Below are positions 26,571 to 34,875 of a stretch of 64,000 bases of DNA, piece by piece. This DNA comes from Ectobacillus polymachus. GTDB lineage: Bacteria > Bacillota > Bacilli > Bacillales > Bacillaceae_G. Position 1 is the stretch's first letter; each line of letters starts with the position of its first letter. The notes under the pieces were generated by a model. That model was not told the DNA's origin. It saw nothing but the letters and a program-made list of their open reading frames with translations, and made no database searches. The position numbers and the translations under genes were made by a program. The DNA lies in the NCBI RefSeq assembly GCF_048159605.1, contig NZ_JBLREB010000001.1, positions 1,116,001 through 1,180,000 on the forward strand, given 5' to 3'.

Positions 26571-26684
26571 CTAAGATAAAATTGTGTACAGGAAGTGCTT
26601 AAAACTCGTAAATACAACTACTGTTAACACTACTAATCCAAAGAACATATACAAAATTACATTTTTCACAGATTTCCGCTCCAT
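26571..26684 (-). CDS. Possible 37-residue membrane peptide
   Basis: The frame reads MERKSVKNVILYMFFGLVVL then TVVVFTSFKHFLYTILS: one hydrophobic helix with a basic N-terminus. No good ribosome site is visible in front of the ATG, and an in-frame stop sits directly upstream. It lies alone in the 460-base gap between the CotD-like and YppG-like genes. The amino acid pattern looks like a real membrane peptide, but the missing ribosome site makes it uncertain. Confidence 0.35.
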   Translation of the reverse strand: MERKSVKNVILYMFFGLVVLTVVVFTSFKHFLYTILS

Positions 26685-26950
26685 TTAGATATTTTTTACT
26701 CACATCAATTGTATACGTGATCGTTAAAACGAACAATATATTTACGACAAAAACATACATTTTTTTCATTATTGTAATATTTTCACCAATTGTTAATCAA
26801 GTTGCAGTTCTACCTGTTCGTTTCAATGAACAGTTTAATAAAATGCTTGGCTTTGGCTATGCAGATTTCTCCGTAGGAGTTATATTGTGACAAAATTCAA
26901 CAAATCATATTTGTATTATGTAAATGATAAGAGCAACGATGATGTTGCCC

Positions 26951-27322
26951 TTACTTAAAAAAACCTCCTACTTGTTTCACTATACCTGTTACTTGATTCA
27001 TGGCATTCATCATTTGTCCTGCTGTATTCATCATCTTGTTAATATCATAATTACCATCACTCGTTTTAAATTGTGACATTATGTTTGAAAACTGACCTTG
27101 TTGCTGTTTGTAGTTATTTTTATTTGCTGGATATGGATGATATGGATTCATAGGGTGCTGATAATAAGGTTGTGGCGACGGATAATAGGGCTGTTGTTTT
27201 GGCGGATAAAAGGCTGGCTGCTGATTCATAAATGACAATTGAAAAGGCTCATAATAATTCGGCTGATTTGATTGAACTGCCTCAAATGGAAACATATTAT
27301 ACATATGATAATTTGGATACAT
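26951..27322 (-). CDS. yppG: YppG-like spore protein
   Basis: A 123-residue protein. The first half is Tyr/Pro/Gln/Asn rich (PPKQQPYYPSPQPYYQHPMN), typical of coat proteins; the second (MSQFKTSDGNYDINKMMNTA and following residues) is the conserved YppG-like domain. The gene order yppG-yppF matches B. subtilis. It is likely expressed in sporulation and located in the coat; function is unproven. An imperfect inverted repeat (GGGCAAC/GTTGCTC) follows the stop codon. Confidence 0.8.
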   Translation of the reverse strand: MYPNYHMYNMFPFEAVQSNQPNYYEPFQLSFMNQQPAFYPPKQQPYYPSPQPYYQHPMNPYHPYPANKNNYKQQQGQFSNIMSQFKTSDGNYDINKMMNTAGQMMNAMNQVTGIVKQVGGFFK

Positions 27323-27515
27323 TAAAATCCCCCCTTTTCCCTAATAGAATATGATGGAGAGCTAGAGAACGTGTAACAACTTCTTTCATTATTGGTTACA
27401 ATAAAAAAACGTCAAAAGTTGTCGATAGTTTCAATTTTGCAAAAATAAAGAAAGTAATCTATATATGATACGATAAATTTGTAGAAGTTAATTCTTCTCA
27501 AGGGGGAATGATGTA

Positions 27516-27710
27516 ATGAAACTTGGAGAGCTACGTTCAAATTTTATTTCTTTACGGCAATATGAACCAGATTTGAATATGTTGTTAGATTTTGCAAGGC
27601 AACGATATTTACATGGTTCCATCTGTATTTCAGACTATCGAAATATTATTCGAGAATTAGAAGAAATAGGGGCGACTAAACCTGATTTTTCAGATACTGT
27701 TACAAGCTAA
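27516..27710 (+). CDS. yppF: YppF family protein
   Basis: A 64-residue soluble protein (KLGELRSNFISLRQYEPDLN ... ISDYRNIIRELEEIGATKP) matching the small YppF family by length, motif and position next to yppG. A strong AAGGGGGAATGATGTA site precedes the ATG and a terminator follows seven bases after the stop. Function unknown. Confidence 0.8.
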   Translation: MKLGELRSNFISLRQYEPDLNMLLDFARQRYLHGSICISDYRNIIRELEEIGATKPDFSDTVTS

Positions 27711-27716
27711 TCGCTA

Positions 27717-27744
27717 AAAAAAGAGAGGGGATCCCCTCTCTTTT
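27717..27744. terminator. Terminator of yppF
   Basis: Perfect palindrome AAAGAGAGGGGATCCCCTCTCTTT with T-rich end; works in both directions. Confidence 0.9.
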
Positions 27745-27793
27745 GTCTTCTAATATAAAAAATGGATTCAATCCTCTTCCTCTACTTAAATCG

Positions 27794-28027
27794 TTAAACA
27801 GCTAACGAATCATACCCTCCCCAATTTCCTTCTCCTATATTCCGAAACTGCTTCGTTTCCATATGACCAACGTAAGACTCAATAATTTCAACAGTATGAA
27901 TCATCTCATTTTCTTTATTCTTTAGGACATGATTTACTCGCAACGTTACTTGCATTTCTAGCAAATCAAGAGTACTCAGGAGCTCATCAATCGTCGTTAC
28001 TACCTTTTCCTTGGATACGATTACCAT
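27794..28027 (-). CDS. Hypothetical protein, 77 residues, at the yppD/yppE position
   Basis: Not recognised. The best start is the ATG at 28027 (VIVSKEKVVTTIDELLSTLD) behind AAGGGAGGGATTT; the frame extends 35 codons further up without a second ribosome site. It is helical and ends with an unusual FRNIGEGNWGGYDSLAV tail. In B. subtilis this place between yppF and sspM holds yppE and yppD, but this gene is on the opposite strand to its neighbours and I cannot show homology. Confidence 0.6.
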   Translation of the reverse strand: MVIVSKEKVVTTIDELLSTLDLLEMQVTLRVNHVLKNKENEMIHTVEIIESYVGHMETKQFRNIGEGNWGGYDSLAV

Positions 28028-28188
28028 TGCAAATCCCTCCCTTTTATTGTTCATACATTCGCTCATAACAATCGTACTACCTTCTCCTATGACAAAACTA
28101 GTATCCATTCGGCAAAGAAAGTGATTTTTCACTGAAAGGTATGAATGTCACTGACATGGCTACAATACGTAAAGGAGGTGAGATAAAA

Positions 28189-28287
28189 ATGGCTAAAAAT
28201 AAAAAACAAGTGACAAAAGAACAAAAAAAGCAGGATAAAAAAACTGGAAATCCGAAAGTTGATGGACCAAATTTTCCTGCTACATAA
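28189..28287 (+). CDS. sspM: Small acid-soluble spore protein, SspM-like
   Basis: A 32-residue, very basic peptide: AKNKKQVTKEQKKQDKKTGN then PKVDGPNFPAT. The Lys/Gln-rich body and the GPN-x-P-x-T end resemble B. subtilis SspM, and the gene lies in the same place (next to yppC, recU and ponA). AAAGGAGGTGAG precedes the ATG by six bases. It would be made in the forespore and packed in the spore core. Assignment from motif and synteny. Confidence 0.75.
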   Translation: MAKNKKQVTKEQKKQDKKTGNPKVDGPNFPAT

Positions 28288-28353
28288 AACAATGTAGGAA
28301 AAAGTGGGCTGTCTAAAAACAAAAATAATCCGAAGCATACGAACCTATTTCGT

Positions 28354-28407
28354 GAGCTGACTCAAAAGGGAATGGTTTTCTCCCTTTTGAGTCAGCTCCC
28401 TTTTTCC
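28354..28407 (+). terminator. Terminator of sspM
   Basis: Perfect 18-bp stem GAGCTGACTCAAAAGGGA / TCCCTTTTGAGTCAGCTC followed by CCTTTTTCC on the plus strand. Confidence 0.85.
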
Positions 28408-28410
28408 TTA

Positions 28411-29412
28411 TTATAGAAAGGACTTAATAGAAGATAGTAAATGAAGCTGTTTTCTCTTTGATGTAAACCATTCCGTAAGATCAATGTTCTCATCTAATGT
28501 AACAGGTTCAAATAATGAAGACATGTCCATATTTATATGAAACCAATCCTCCCTATAATGACGATGATGCATAATAACTGGATATATATTACGTAAAGAT
28601 GGGGAAGCTTTCTCCTTTTTTTCTGCGTATTGTTCATAATCCATTCTAGATCCTGTATGTTCCGTTTCATCTGAAAATGATGTAAACCTACTTTGATAAT
28701 CTGAATGAAATAACAGGATAGCTAGCTTCTTCCCTAATTCAATTCGTTTTTTAACATAAATAAAGTCATGGACGGAAAGTCCATATAATTTCCCCTGCAA
28801 GGTAGGGAAAATTACTGAACTAAAATGGAATAGCTCTTGGAACTGAAATACGAGTGACTTAAACACATGCTTTTGAAAATAAGGGTGCTCAATGACTGGA
28901 TGTTGAATAACATGTTGTTCATTTATTATAAGAGCAGTCATCAAACGCCTATGATCTTTCATCTTCCAGTATCTCTCCCATTCTCCTTCCATAAATACGG
29001 ACACAGAAAAAGCACTTAATAAATGAAATAGAGGTCTTTGAAGTTGAAGAGAATACTCATAAAGCAGGAGCTGGGGAAAAGCATCTTCGAAAATAAGCCA
29101 ATTTGCTCTTTCATACGAAAGAAATAGTCGGTTTCGAACCGATTCTGATAGTAACTTTGGAAGGTAGTTTCCTTCTAAATCTGTCATATTCCATCCTGCA
29201 TTACGAGATACCATACTCGCTAGAAATGACCAGAACATATAATTGTTAGCATGATAAAATTTCTTGTATGCGTATGTCCGAGAAATATTATCAACATTAT
29301 AAAGCTTAACATTCTGTTTAATTTTATAAATAATTGCACTTTCTTCTTTTGTGTACTGTACTTCTTTTCTTTTTTTACGATAACTAAAATAATCTATATT
29401 AATTTCTGTCAA
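28411..29412 (-). CDS. yppC: YppC, DUF2515 family protein
   Basis: A 333-residue soluble protein typical of DUF2515 (YKKFYHANNYMFWSFLASMVSRNAGWNMTDL near residue 40-70). Function unknown. The start is TTG at 29412, six bases after GGAGGTGGA; the frame runs another 24 codons upstream, where it would collide with the divergent recU promoter. The yppC-recU-ponA order is conserved in Bacillus. Confidence 0.85.
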   Translation of the reverse strand: MTEINIDYFSYRKKRKEVQYTKEESAIIYKIKQNVKLYNVDNISRTYAYKKFYHANNYMFWSFLASMVSRNAGWNMTDLEGNYLPKLLSESVRNRLFLSYERANWLIFEDAFPQLLLYEYSLQLQRPLFHLLSAFSVSVFMEGEWERYWKMKDHRRLMTALIINEQHVIQHPVIEHPYFQKHVFKSLVFQFQELFHFSSVIFPTLQGKLYGLSVHDFIYVKKRIELGKKLAILLFHSDYQSRFTSFSDETEHTGSRMDYEQYAEKKEKASPSLRNIYPVIMHHRHYREDWFHINMDMSSLFEPVTLDENIDLTEWFTSKRKQLHLLSSIKSFL

Positions 29413-29519
29413 GATTCCACCTCCATCTGTAGCTCCATATAAAAAACTTTCTGACCTATTACGTCCTTTTTTTGATATAATCACCTTTGTAAGTAATTCG
29501 AATTGGAGAAGAAGAGAAT

Positions 29520-30116
29520 ATGACCATCCGTTATCCTAATGGCAAACGGTATTTAAAGAAGCAAGGGAATTCGCCTATTAGCAATCCATCATATAGTAAT
29601 AGGGGGATGACACTAGAAGAGGAACTAAACGAAACAAACCAATATTATCTTGCCCATGACATCGCATGTGTACACAAAAAACCTATTCCTCTTCAAATTG
29701 TAAAGGTTGATTATCCACAAAGAAGTGCTGCTGTCATAACAGAAGCCTATTTTAAACAGCCTTCCACTACGGATTATAATGGTGTATACAAAGGAAAATA
29801 TGTAGATTTTGAAGCCAAGGAAACCAAAAATAAAACGAGTTTTCCTTTGCATAACTTTCATCCTCATCAAATTAAGCATATGAGGAATGTACTTTATCAT
29901 GGGGGAATAACATTCGCCATTATTAAATTTACGCAATTAGACGAGATTTATTTTCTAGAAGGCAAATATGTTATTCAATATTGGGATCGACAAGAACAAG
30001 GAGGAAGAAAGTCGATTACAAAGCAGGAAATTGAATTAAATGGGCATTTGCTACAATCTGGTTATCACCCGCGTATTCATTATGCTAGTGTACTAGACAC
30101 GTTGTATTTTTCATGA
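29520..30116 (+). CDS. recU: Holliday junction resolvase RecU
   Basis: A 198-residue endonuclease with a restriction-enzyme fold. The N-terminal arm (IRYPNGKRYLKKQGNSPISN) is followed by SNRGMTLEEELN and the metal-binding core DYNGVYKGKYVDFEAKETKNKT (D, E, K). It cuts four-way junctions in recombination and chromosome segregation. Divergent from yppC; ponA follows 64 bases later, probably in one transcript, as in B. subtilis. Confidence 0.95.
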   Translation: MTIRYPNGKRYLKKQGNSPISNPSYSNRGMTLEEELNETNQYYLAHDIACVHKKPIPLQIVKVDYPQRSAAVITEAYFKQPSTTDYNGVYKGKYVDFEAKETKNKTSFPLHNFHPHQIKHMRNVLYHGGITFAIIKFTQLDEIYFLEGKYVIQYWDRQEQGGRKSITKQEIELNGHLLQSGYHPRIHYASVLDTLYFS

Positions 30117-30180
30117 TACATTCAAAAATAAAGCTCATGATTTGATTTTTTTCAGATAGTGAAAGGTAGGAGAAAGGATA

Positions 30181-32751
30181 ATGTCAGACAATTATCGTTC
30201 TCGCGAAGAACGAAGACAGGCAGAAAAAGTAAAGCAAGGACAACAAGGACAACAAGTGAATGACGCTAAGCCACGTAAAAAGGGCTCGTTCTTGAAGAAA
30301 TTTTTAGTAGCCTGCTTACTTATCGGCATTGTAACGTTAGGTGCAGGGGTTGCTACTTTCTTTGCAATGATAAAAGATGCTCCAAAAATAGATGAATCAA
30401 AACTTGCTGATCCAGTATCTACAAAGTTTTATGATAAAGATGGCAATCTTATTCATGAATATGGTTCACAAAAAAGAACACCCATTACTTACGATCAAGT
30501 ACCAAAAGTAGTTGAGGAAGCTTTTTTAGCTACAGAGGATAGCAGATTTTATGAACACCACGGGGTGGACATTATACGAACTACGAAGGCCATTTTAGCG
30601 AATGTGAGCGGTGGCTTTGGCTCACAAGGTGGTAGTACGATTACACAACAGGTTATTAAGAACTCTTTCTTATCTTCTGATAAAACATTAAAACGGAAAG
30701 TCCAAGAGTGGTATTTAGCTTACAAGCTTGAACAAAAATACAGTAAGCATGAAATACTGACAATGTATTTAAATAAAATTAATCTTGGAAACAAATCATG
30801 GGGTCTTGCAGCAGCTGCTAAAAACTATTATGGCATTGATGCAAAAGATTTAAATAAACTAACATTGCCACAGGCTGCAATGTTAGCTGGTCTTCCACAA
30901 AGTCCAAATAATTACGATCCAACGAAGCCTGAAAATAAAGATGCAGCCACAAAGCGTCGCAATCTTGTATTGACTATGATGAACAAACAAGGGTATATTA
31001 CCCAGCAAGAGATGGAAGATGCAATGAAGGTTCCGGTTGATCAAGGATTGCAACCTCCTGCAAAGGATTCTGAAATGCCTTACCAAGCCTTTCTAGACGC
31101 TGCGACAAAAGAAGTAGAAGCTAAGCTTCCGGATGTTAATATAGGTACAGATGGTCTTTCCATTTATACAACCCTTGATCCGAAAGCACAGCAATATGCT
31201 GATGAGATCGTAAATACACAAGATGTTGTAAATTATCCAAATGATAAATTCCAAGCTGCTTTCGTATTTATGGACTCAAAAACGAGTGAAGTTCGAGCAG
31301 TGGGTAGTGGACGAAATGATAATAAAGCCCAATTTAAAGGTAGCAACTTTGCAATTGATATTAGTCGTCAGCCTGGTTCTTCCTTTAAACCAATCTTCGA
31401 CTATGGTCCAGCGATTGAAAACTTAAAATGGTCTACTGGTCATCAAATTGAAGATAAAGAAACAAAATATAATACAGGTGATCCAATTTCAAACTGGGAC
31501 AATCAATATCACGGCGTAATGTCAATTCGAAATGCAATTGCTCAATCCTATAACATTCCTGCACTCCTTACAATGCGGGCAGTGGGAAAAGACAAGTCAC
31601 AAGCCTTTGCACAAGGACTTGGCATTACATTTGATAATAATCAAACATTTGAATCTACCGCTATCGGGGCTAACAATGTTAATCCACTAGAAATGGCTGG
31701 GGCATACGGAGCATTTGCAAATTCCGGAAATTACACACAACCTCATTTCGTCCAAAAGGTCGTATATCCAGATGGTAAAGAAGTGAGCTTTAAACCAAAG
31801 CCAAAACGTGTAATGAAGGACTACACAGCCTATATGATTACCGATATGTTACGCTCTGTTATTAGCGATGGTACAGGTAAAACAGCTGCAGTTCCAGGCT
31901 TAGATGTAGCAGGTAAAACAGGTACAACAAACTTCCCTGCGGATGTAATCAACAAGTACGATTATCCTACTTCCGCTACGAATGACAGTTGGTTCTGCGG
32001 GTATACACCACAATATACGATGACAGTTTGGACGGGATATGTTAAAAATGGTCCTGGCATGTATATGGATGGCAATACAACCAAAATTTCACAGAAAATA
32101 TTCAAAGAAATGTTTGCGAAGTTTGGGACAGATACTTCTACTTTCCAAATGCCAGATGATGTCGAACGAGATCCAGTTACCAATGAACTTAATGTAAAAG
32201 GTGGAGAAAAGATCGAAGCTCCAGCTGCCAAACCAGATGTACCTAGTGGTTTACAAGCAAAGTACGATCAGGCATCGAATACAATTTCATTAAGTTGGGC
32301 ATTTAATTCTGCAACTGTGAAAAATCCGTCCTTTGACGTCAGCTATACGCTAAACGGAGGCGCTAAAACTGCTCTCACTTCTACGAAGAGCATGAATGTA
32401 ACTCTTAGCAATGTAAAACCAGGCGGTCAATACTCCTTCTCTATAGTTGCTAATTCAAACGGACAAAGTAGTGATGCTGTAACGGTAACCGTAGTTGTTC
32501 CTGGTTCGGGATCTGGAAGTCAAAGTCCACCGACTCCTCCTAATCAAGGAAATCAGAATAATGGCCAGTCAGGAACTCCACCAGCTCCGGCAAATCCGAC
32601 AAACCCGGCTACTCCACCAAATTCGGATTCATCAAATGGATCGAATACTGGCGGTTCGGGTTCAAATACTGGTGGATCTGCACCAGGTGATGGTGGCAAT
32701 AATCCCGGAAATGGATCAAATAACGGAAACACAACTAAACCATCACATTAA
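30181..32751 (+). CDS. ponA: Bifunctional penicillin-binding protein 1A/1B
   Basis: An 856-residue class A PBP. A cytoplasmic basic tail and one membrane helix (FLVACLLIGIVTLGAGVATFFAMI) are followed by the glycosyltransferase domain (ATEDSRFYEHHGVD, GSQGGSTITQQ) and the transpeptidase domain with SxxK (PGSSFKP), SxN (AQSYNIP) and KTG (AGKTGTTN). Residues ~690-770 form a fibronectin type III domain, and a Gly/Ser/Pro/Asn-rich tail ends the protein. It polymerises and crosslinks peptidoglycan and is delivered by GpsB. Confidence 0.96.
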   Translation: MSDNYRSREERRQAEKVKQGQQGQQVNDAKPRKKGSFLKKFLVACLLIGIVTLGAGVATFFAMIKDAPKIDESKLADPVSTKFYDKDGNLIHEYGSQKRTPITYDQVPKVVEEAFLATEDSRFYEHHGVDIIRTTKAILANVSGGFGSQGGSTITQQVIKNSFLSSDKTLKRKVQEWYLAYKLEQKYSKHEILTMYLNKINLGNKSWGLAAAAKNYYGIDAKDLNKLTLPQAAMLAGLPQSPNNYDPTKPENKDAATKRRNLVLTMMNKQGYITQQEMEDAMKVPVDQGLQPPAKDSEMPYQAFLDAATKEVEAKLPDVNIGTDGLSIYTTLDPKAQQYADEIVNTQDVVNYPNDKFQAAFVFMDSKTSEVRAVGSGRNDNKAQFKGSNFAIDISRQPGSSFKPIFDYGPAIENLKWSTGHQIEDKETKYNTGDPISNWDNQYHGVMSIRNAIAQSYNIPALLTMRAVGKDKSQAFAQGLGITFDNNQTFESTAIGANNVNPLEMAGAYGAFANSGNYTQPHFVQKVVYPDGKEVSFKPKPKRVMKDYTAYMITDMLRSVISDGTGKTAAVPGLDVAGKTGTTNFPADVINKYDYPTSATNDSWFCGYTPQYTMTVWTGYVKNGPGMYMDGNTTKISQKIFKEMFAKFGTDTSTFQMPDDVERDPVTNELNVKGGEKIEAPAAKPDVPSGLQAKYDQASNTISLSWAFNSATVKNPSFDVSYTLNGGAKTALTSTKSMNVTLSNVKPGGQYSFSIVANSNGQSSDAVTVTVVVPGSGSGSQSPPTPPNQGNQNNGQSGTPPAPANPTNPATPPNSDSSNGSNTGGSGSNTGGSAPGDGGNNPGNGSNNGNTTKPSH

Positions 32752-32755
32752 AAGC

Positions 32756-32793
32756 AAAAAACCATCTCCTATTCATGGAGATGGTTTTTTTTC
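32756..32793 (+). terminator. Terminator of recU-ponA
   Basis: CCATCTCCT/GGAGATGG hairpin followed by eight T; it overlaps the 3' end of the convergent ypoC gene. Confidence 0.9.
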
Positions 32794-33287
32794 ATGACAA
32801 TCATTTTTCCAAACAGTTTTCGGGCTTCTTCATATAGCTGTGAAAGCTGAATGAATGAATGATAATGGTCTGGTTGTTCCAATATAAACCTTAGTCGCTC
32901 TACAATGTTCACAGGTTTTAAGTCCAATACCTCAATTTCCTTTGCATACTGCTGTAAAGATGATATGTACGTTCCGTTTAACCAGAACAGGATGGATACA
33001 AACCGTGCAGTATGCCTAATCATCGGTGCCTTTGCTTCATTTCTCTTTCGTTTGCGAAACAGTGAAGCAATTTCTTCTTGATCCTGTTTCCAAATTTCTA
33101 AGATAACTGGTATTGTCTTCTCCTTAACATTCCACGGCTGATATAAATCTATTTCTTCTGCAGCTGCGATCTCAAATATAAACATGTCACCCTCTTCTAC
33201 ACACGTTTCTTTCTCAAACGAAATAATATCCCCCTCTTTATAAAAAGGATCCATAACAAAACGATTAGGAACTTGTATTTGTGTCAT
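32769..33287 (-). CDS. ypoC: YpoC-like protein
   Basis: A 172-residue soluble protein. It fits the YpoC family by size and by place, directly after nth, whose stop it overlaps (ATGA). It contains PWNVKEKTIPVILEIWKQDQEEIASLF and a hydrophobic segment RFVSILFWLNGTYISSLQ. Function unknown; stable linkage to nth and dnaD hints at DNA metabolism but is only inference. Confidence 0.8.
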   Translation of the reverse strand: MTQIQVPNRFVMDPFYKEGDIISFEKETCVEEGDMFIFEIAAAEEIDLYQPWNVKEKTIPVILEIWKQDQEEIASLFRKRKRNEAKAPMIRHTARFVSILFWLNGTYISSLQQYAKEIEVLDLKPVNIVERLRFILEQPDHYHSFIQLSQLYEEARKLFGKMIVMKKNHLHE

Positions 33288-33940
33288 TGCTTTTCCTTCT
33301 CTTTCATTCGTTTCTTCCCCTCACGGCATAACGTCAGAAGTGGACATGTTTCACATTGCGGCCGCTGTGCCTTACAATGATAGCGTCCAAAAAAAATAAG
33401 GCGATGATGAGTAATCCCCCATTCCTCCTTAGGTACCTTTTTCATTAATGTTTGTTCTACTTCCAAAACAGTATCCTTTATACGACATATGCCTAGACGT
33501 TTACTAACTCGTTCTACGTGTGTATCGACAGCAATTGCAGGAATATCAAACGCAACAGATACAACGACATTCGCCGTCTTCCTCCCTACTCCTGGTAACT
33601 TCATTAATTCATTACGATCCTGAGGAACTTTCCCATCATACTGCTCAATAAGAATTTGGCATAGCTTTTGAATATGTTTCGCTTTATTGCGATACAGTCC
33701 AATCGAACGAATATCTTGTTGTAATTCTTCGAGCGATACTGCAAGATAATCTTCTGGTTTTTTATACTTTTCAAAGAGGTCCTTTGTCACTTTATTAACA
33801 AGGTTATCAGTACACTGAGCTGACAAGGACACAGCAATAACGAGTTCAAATGGATTCGAATGATTGAGCTCGCAATGCGCATCAGGAAACATTTCACCTA
33901 TTACATCAAGGCAATATCGAATTTGCTTTAACGTTAACAT
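33284..33940 (-). CDS. nth: Endonuclease III
   Basis: A 218-residue base-excision glycosylase/AP lyase. It shows the helix-hairpin-helix LMKLPGVGRKTANVVVSVAF with catalytic Lys, the downstream VDTHVERVSKRLG with catalytic Asp, and four Cys for a 4Fe-4S cluster (CKAQRPQCETCPLLTLC). It removes oxidised pyrimidines. Located between dnaD and ypoC as in B. subtilis, but separated from dnaD by a terminator-like hairpin. Confidence 0.95.
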   Translation of the reverse strand: MLTLKQIRYCLDVIGEMFPDAHCELNHSNPFELVIAVSLSAQCTDNLVNKVTKDLFEKYKKPEDYLAVSLEELQQDIRSIGLYRNKAKHIQKLCQILIEQYDGKVPQDRNELMKLPGVGRKTANVVVSVAFDIPAIAVDTHVERVSKRLGICRIKDTVLEVEQTLMKKVPKEEWGITHHRLIFFGRYHCKAQRPQCETCPLLTLCREGKKRMKEKEKQ

Positions 33941-33956
33941 TCTTTACCTCCAAATT

Positions 33957-34008
33957 AGAAAAAGCGGACCAAAGCCATGTTGTGTAATCCAGAGGGTTGG
34001 TCCGCAGG
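33957..34008 (-). terminator. Terminator/attenuator between dnaD and nth
   Basis: On the minus strand GCGGACCAA pairs with TTGGTCCGC around a long loop, followed by TTTTTC. It lies just after the dnaD stop codon and could partly uncouple nth-ypoC. Confidence 0.75.
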
Positions 34009-34016
34009 TCATTACT

Positions 34017-34721
34017 TTACTGTTCAAGCCAGTTGTAAAACGGTATTTTCCCTGTATATTTTACATCTTGCTTCGGAGAAGATGTTGTTTTTCGATGCGA
34101 GCGAAAATTACGTCCGTGTTCTTGTGCTTGTTCAACCGTTTTGACCCCATTCTTTTTCCATTCAAATAAAATGCGATCAATATAACGAAAATTTAATTTT
34201 CCACTCATTACCGCTTCTCGAAGGGCAGCTTGAATAATGATTGCATCATGATGATCTTGGTCCTGCCACATCATAAGAGTTTCACATTCGAACGGAGATA
34301 GCGGTCTGCCCAGTTCCTTTTCAAAAATCGTATATAAGCTCGATTGCAGCTGCTCCATCTTTTCTTGCTGTTGTTCTGTCGTTTCATGTAATAAAAGTTG
34401 TAGCATCTTTTCCCAAAGCGGCTGAAGGGAATATGCTTCTGAAAGAATTTCTTGATTCTTTTTATTCGCTTCAATCATCATATATCCACGTTGAATAAGC
34501 TTCCGTAATATTTCTACACATTCTGCGGATGAAATAGTCATTCTATTTGCAATTTCATCAGGAGTTGGAAATGAATTTCCTGACTCTAAAAAAGTATGCA
34601 CATGCAAAACAACCATAAATTCAACTTCAGTTAAACCAATGTTTTTATAATGGGTCATCAGTAACTTCGGAATTGCAATACTTCCTTGTTCGATCCACTC
34701 AACCATTATATTGTGATCCAT
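34017..34721 (-). CDS. dnaD: Replication restart/initiation protein DnaD
   Basis: A 234-residue protein with an N-terminal winged-helix oligomerisation domain (to about residue 100) and the C-terminal DnaD/DnaB2 domain (FEKELGRPLSPFECETLMMW ... DRILFEWKKNGVKTVEQAQ). It loads the replicative helicase with DnaB and DnaI at oriC. The AGGTGTAGGA site precedes the ATG. Gene order asnS-dnaD-nth-ypoC is conserved. Confidence 0.95.
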   Translation of the reverse strand: MDHNIMVEWIEQGSIAIPKLLMTHYKNIGLTEVEFMVVLHVHTFLESGNSFPTPDEIANRMTISSAECVEILRKLIQRGYMMIEANKKNQEILSEAYSLQPLWEKMLQLLLHETTEQQQEKMEQLQSSLYTIFEKELGRPLSPFECETLMMWQDQDHHDAIIIQAALREAVMSGKLNFRYIDRILFEWKKNGVKTVEQAQEHGRNFRSHRKTTSSPKQDVKYTGKIPFYNWLEQ

Positions 34722-34808
34722 ATCCTACACCTCACTTTCAACAAGCAGTTACGATTACAGTCATACTCTAAAATACAAGTAACATTGAATATCTTATGCT
34801 TTTCCTTT

Positions 34809-34856
34809 TAAAAAAACCTCCCCTGCCCGAACTACATAGGTTCGTTCGAGGGGAGG
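34809..34856 (-). terminator. Terminator of asnS
   Basis: On the minus strand CCTCCCCT pairs with AGGGGAGG, then seven T. It separates asnS from dnaD. Confidence 0.85.
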
Positions 34857-34875
34857 TCATAGTGTTTTTACATGA

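Noticed and set aside
26815..26834. Inverted repeat CTGTTC-N8-GAACAG
   Set aside because: Short six-base arms in an AT-rich gap, no gene or T run associated; easily chance.
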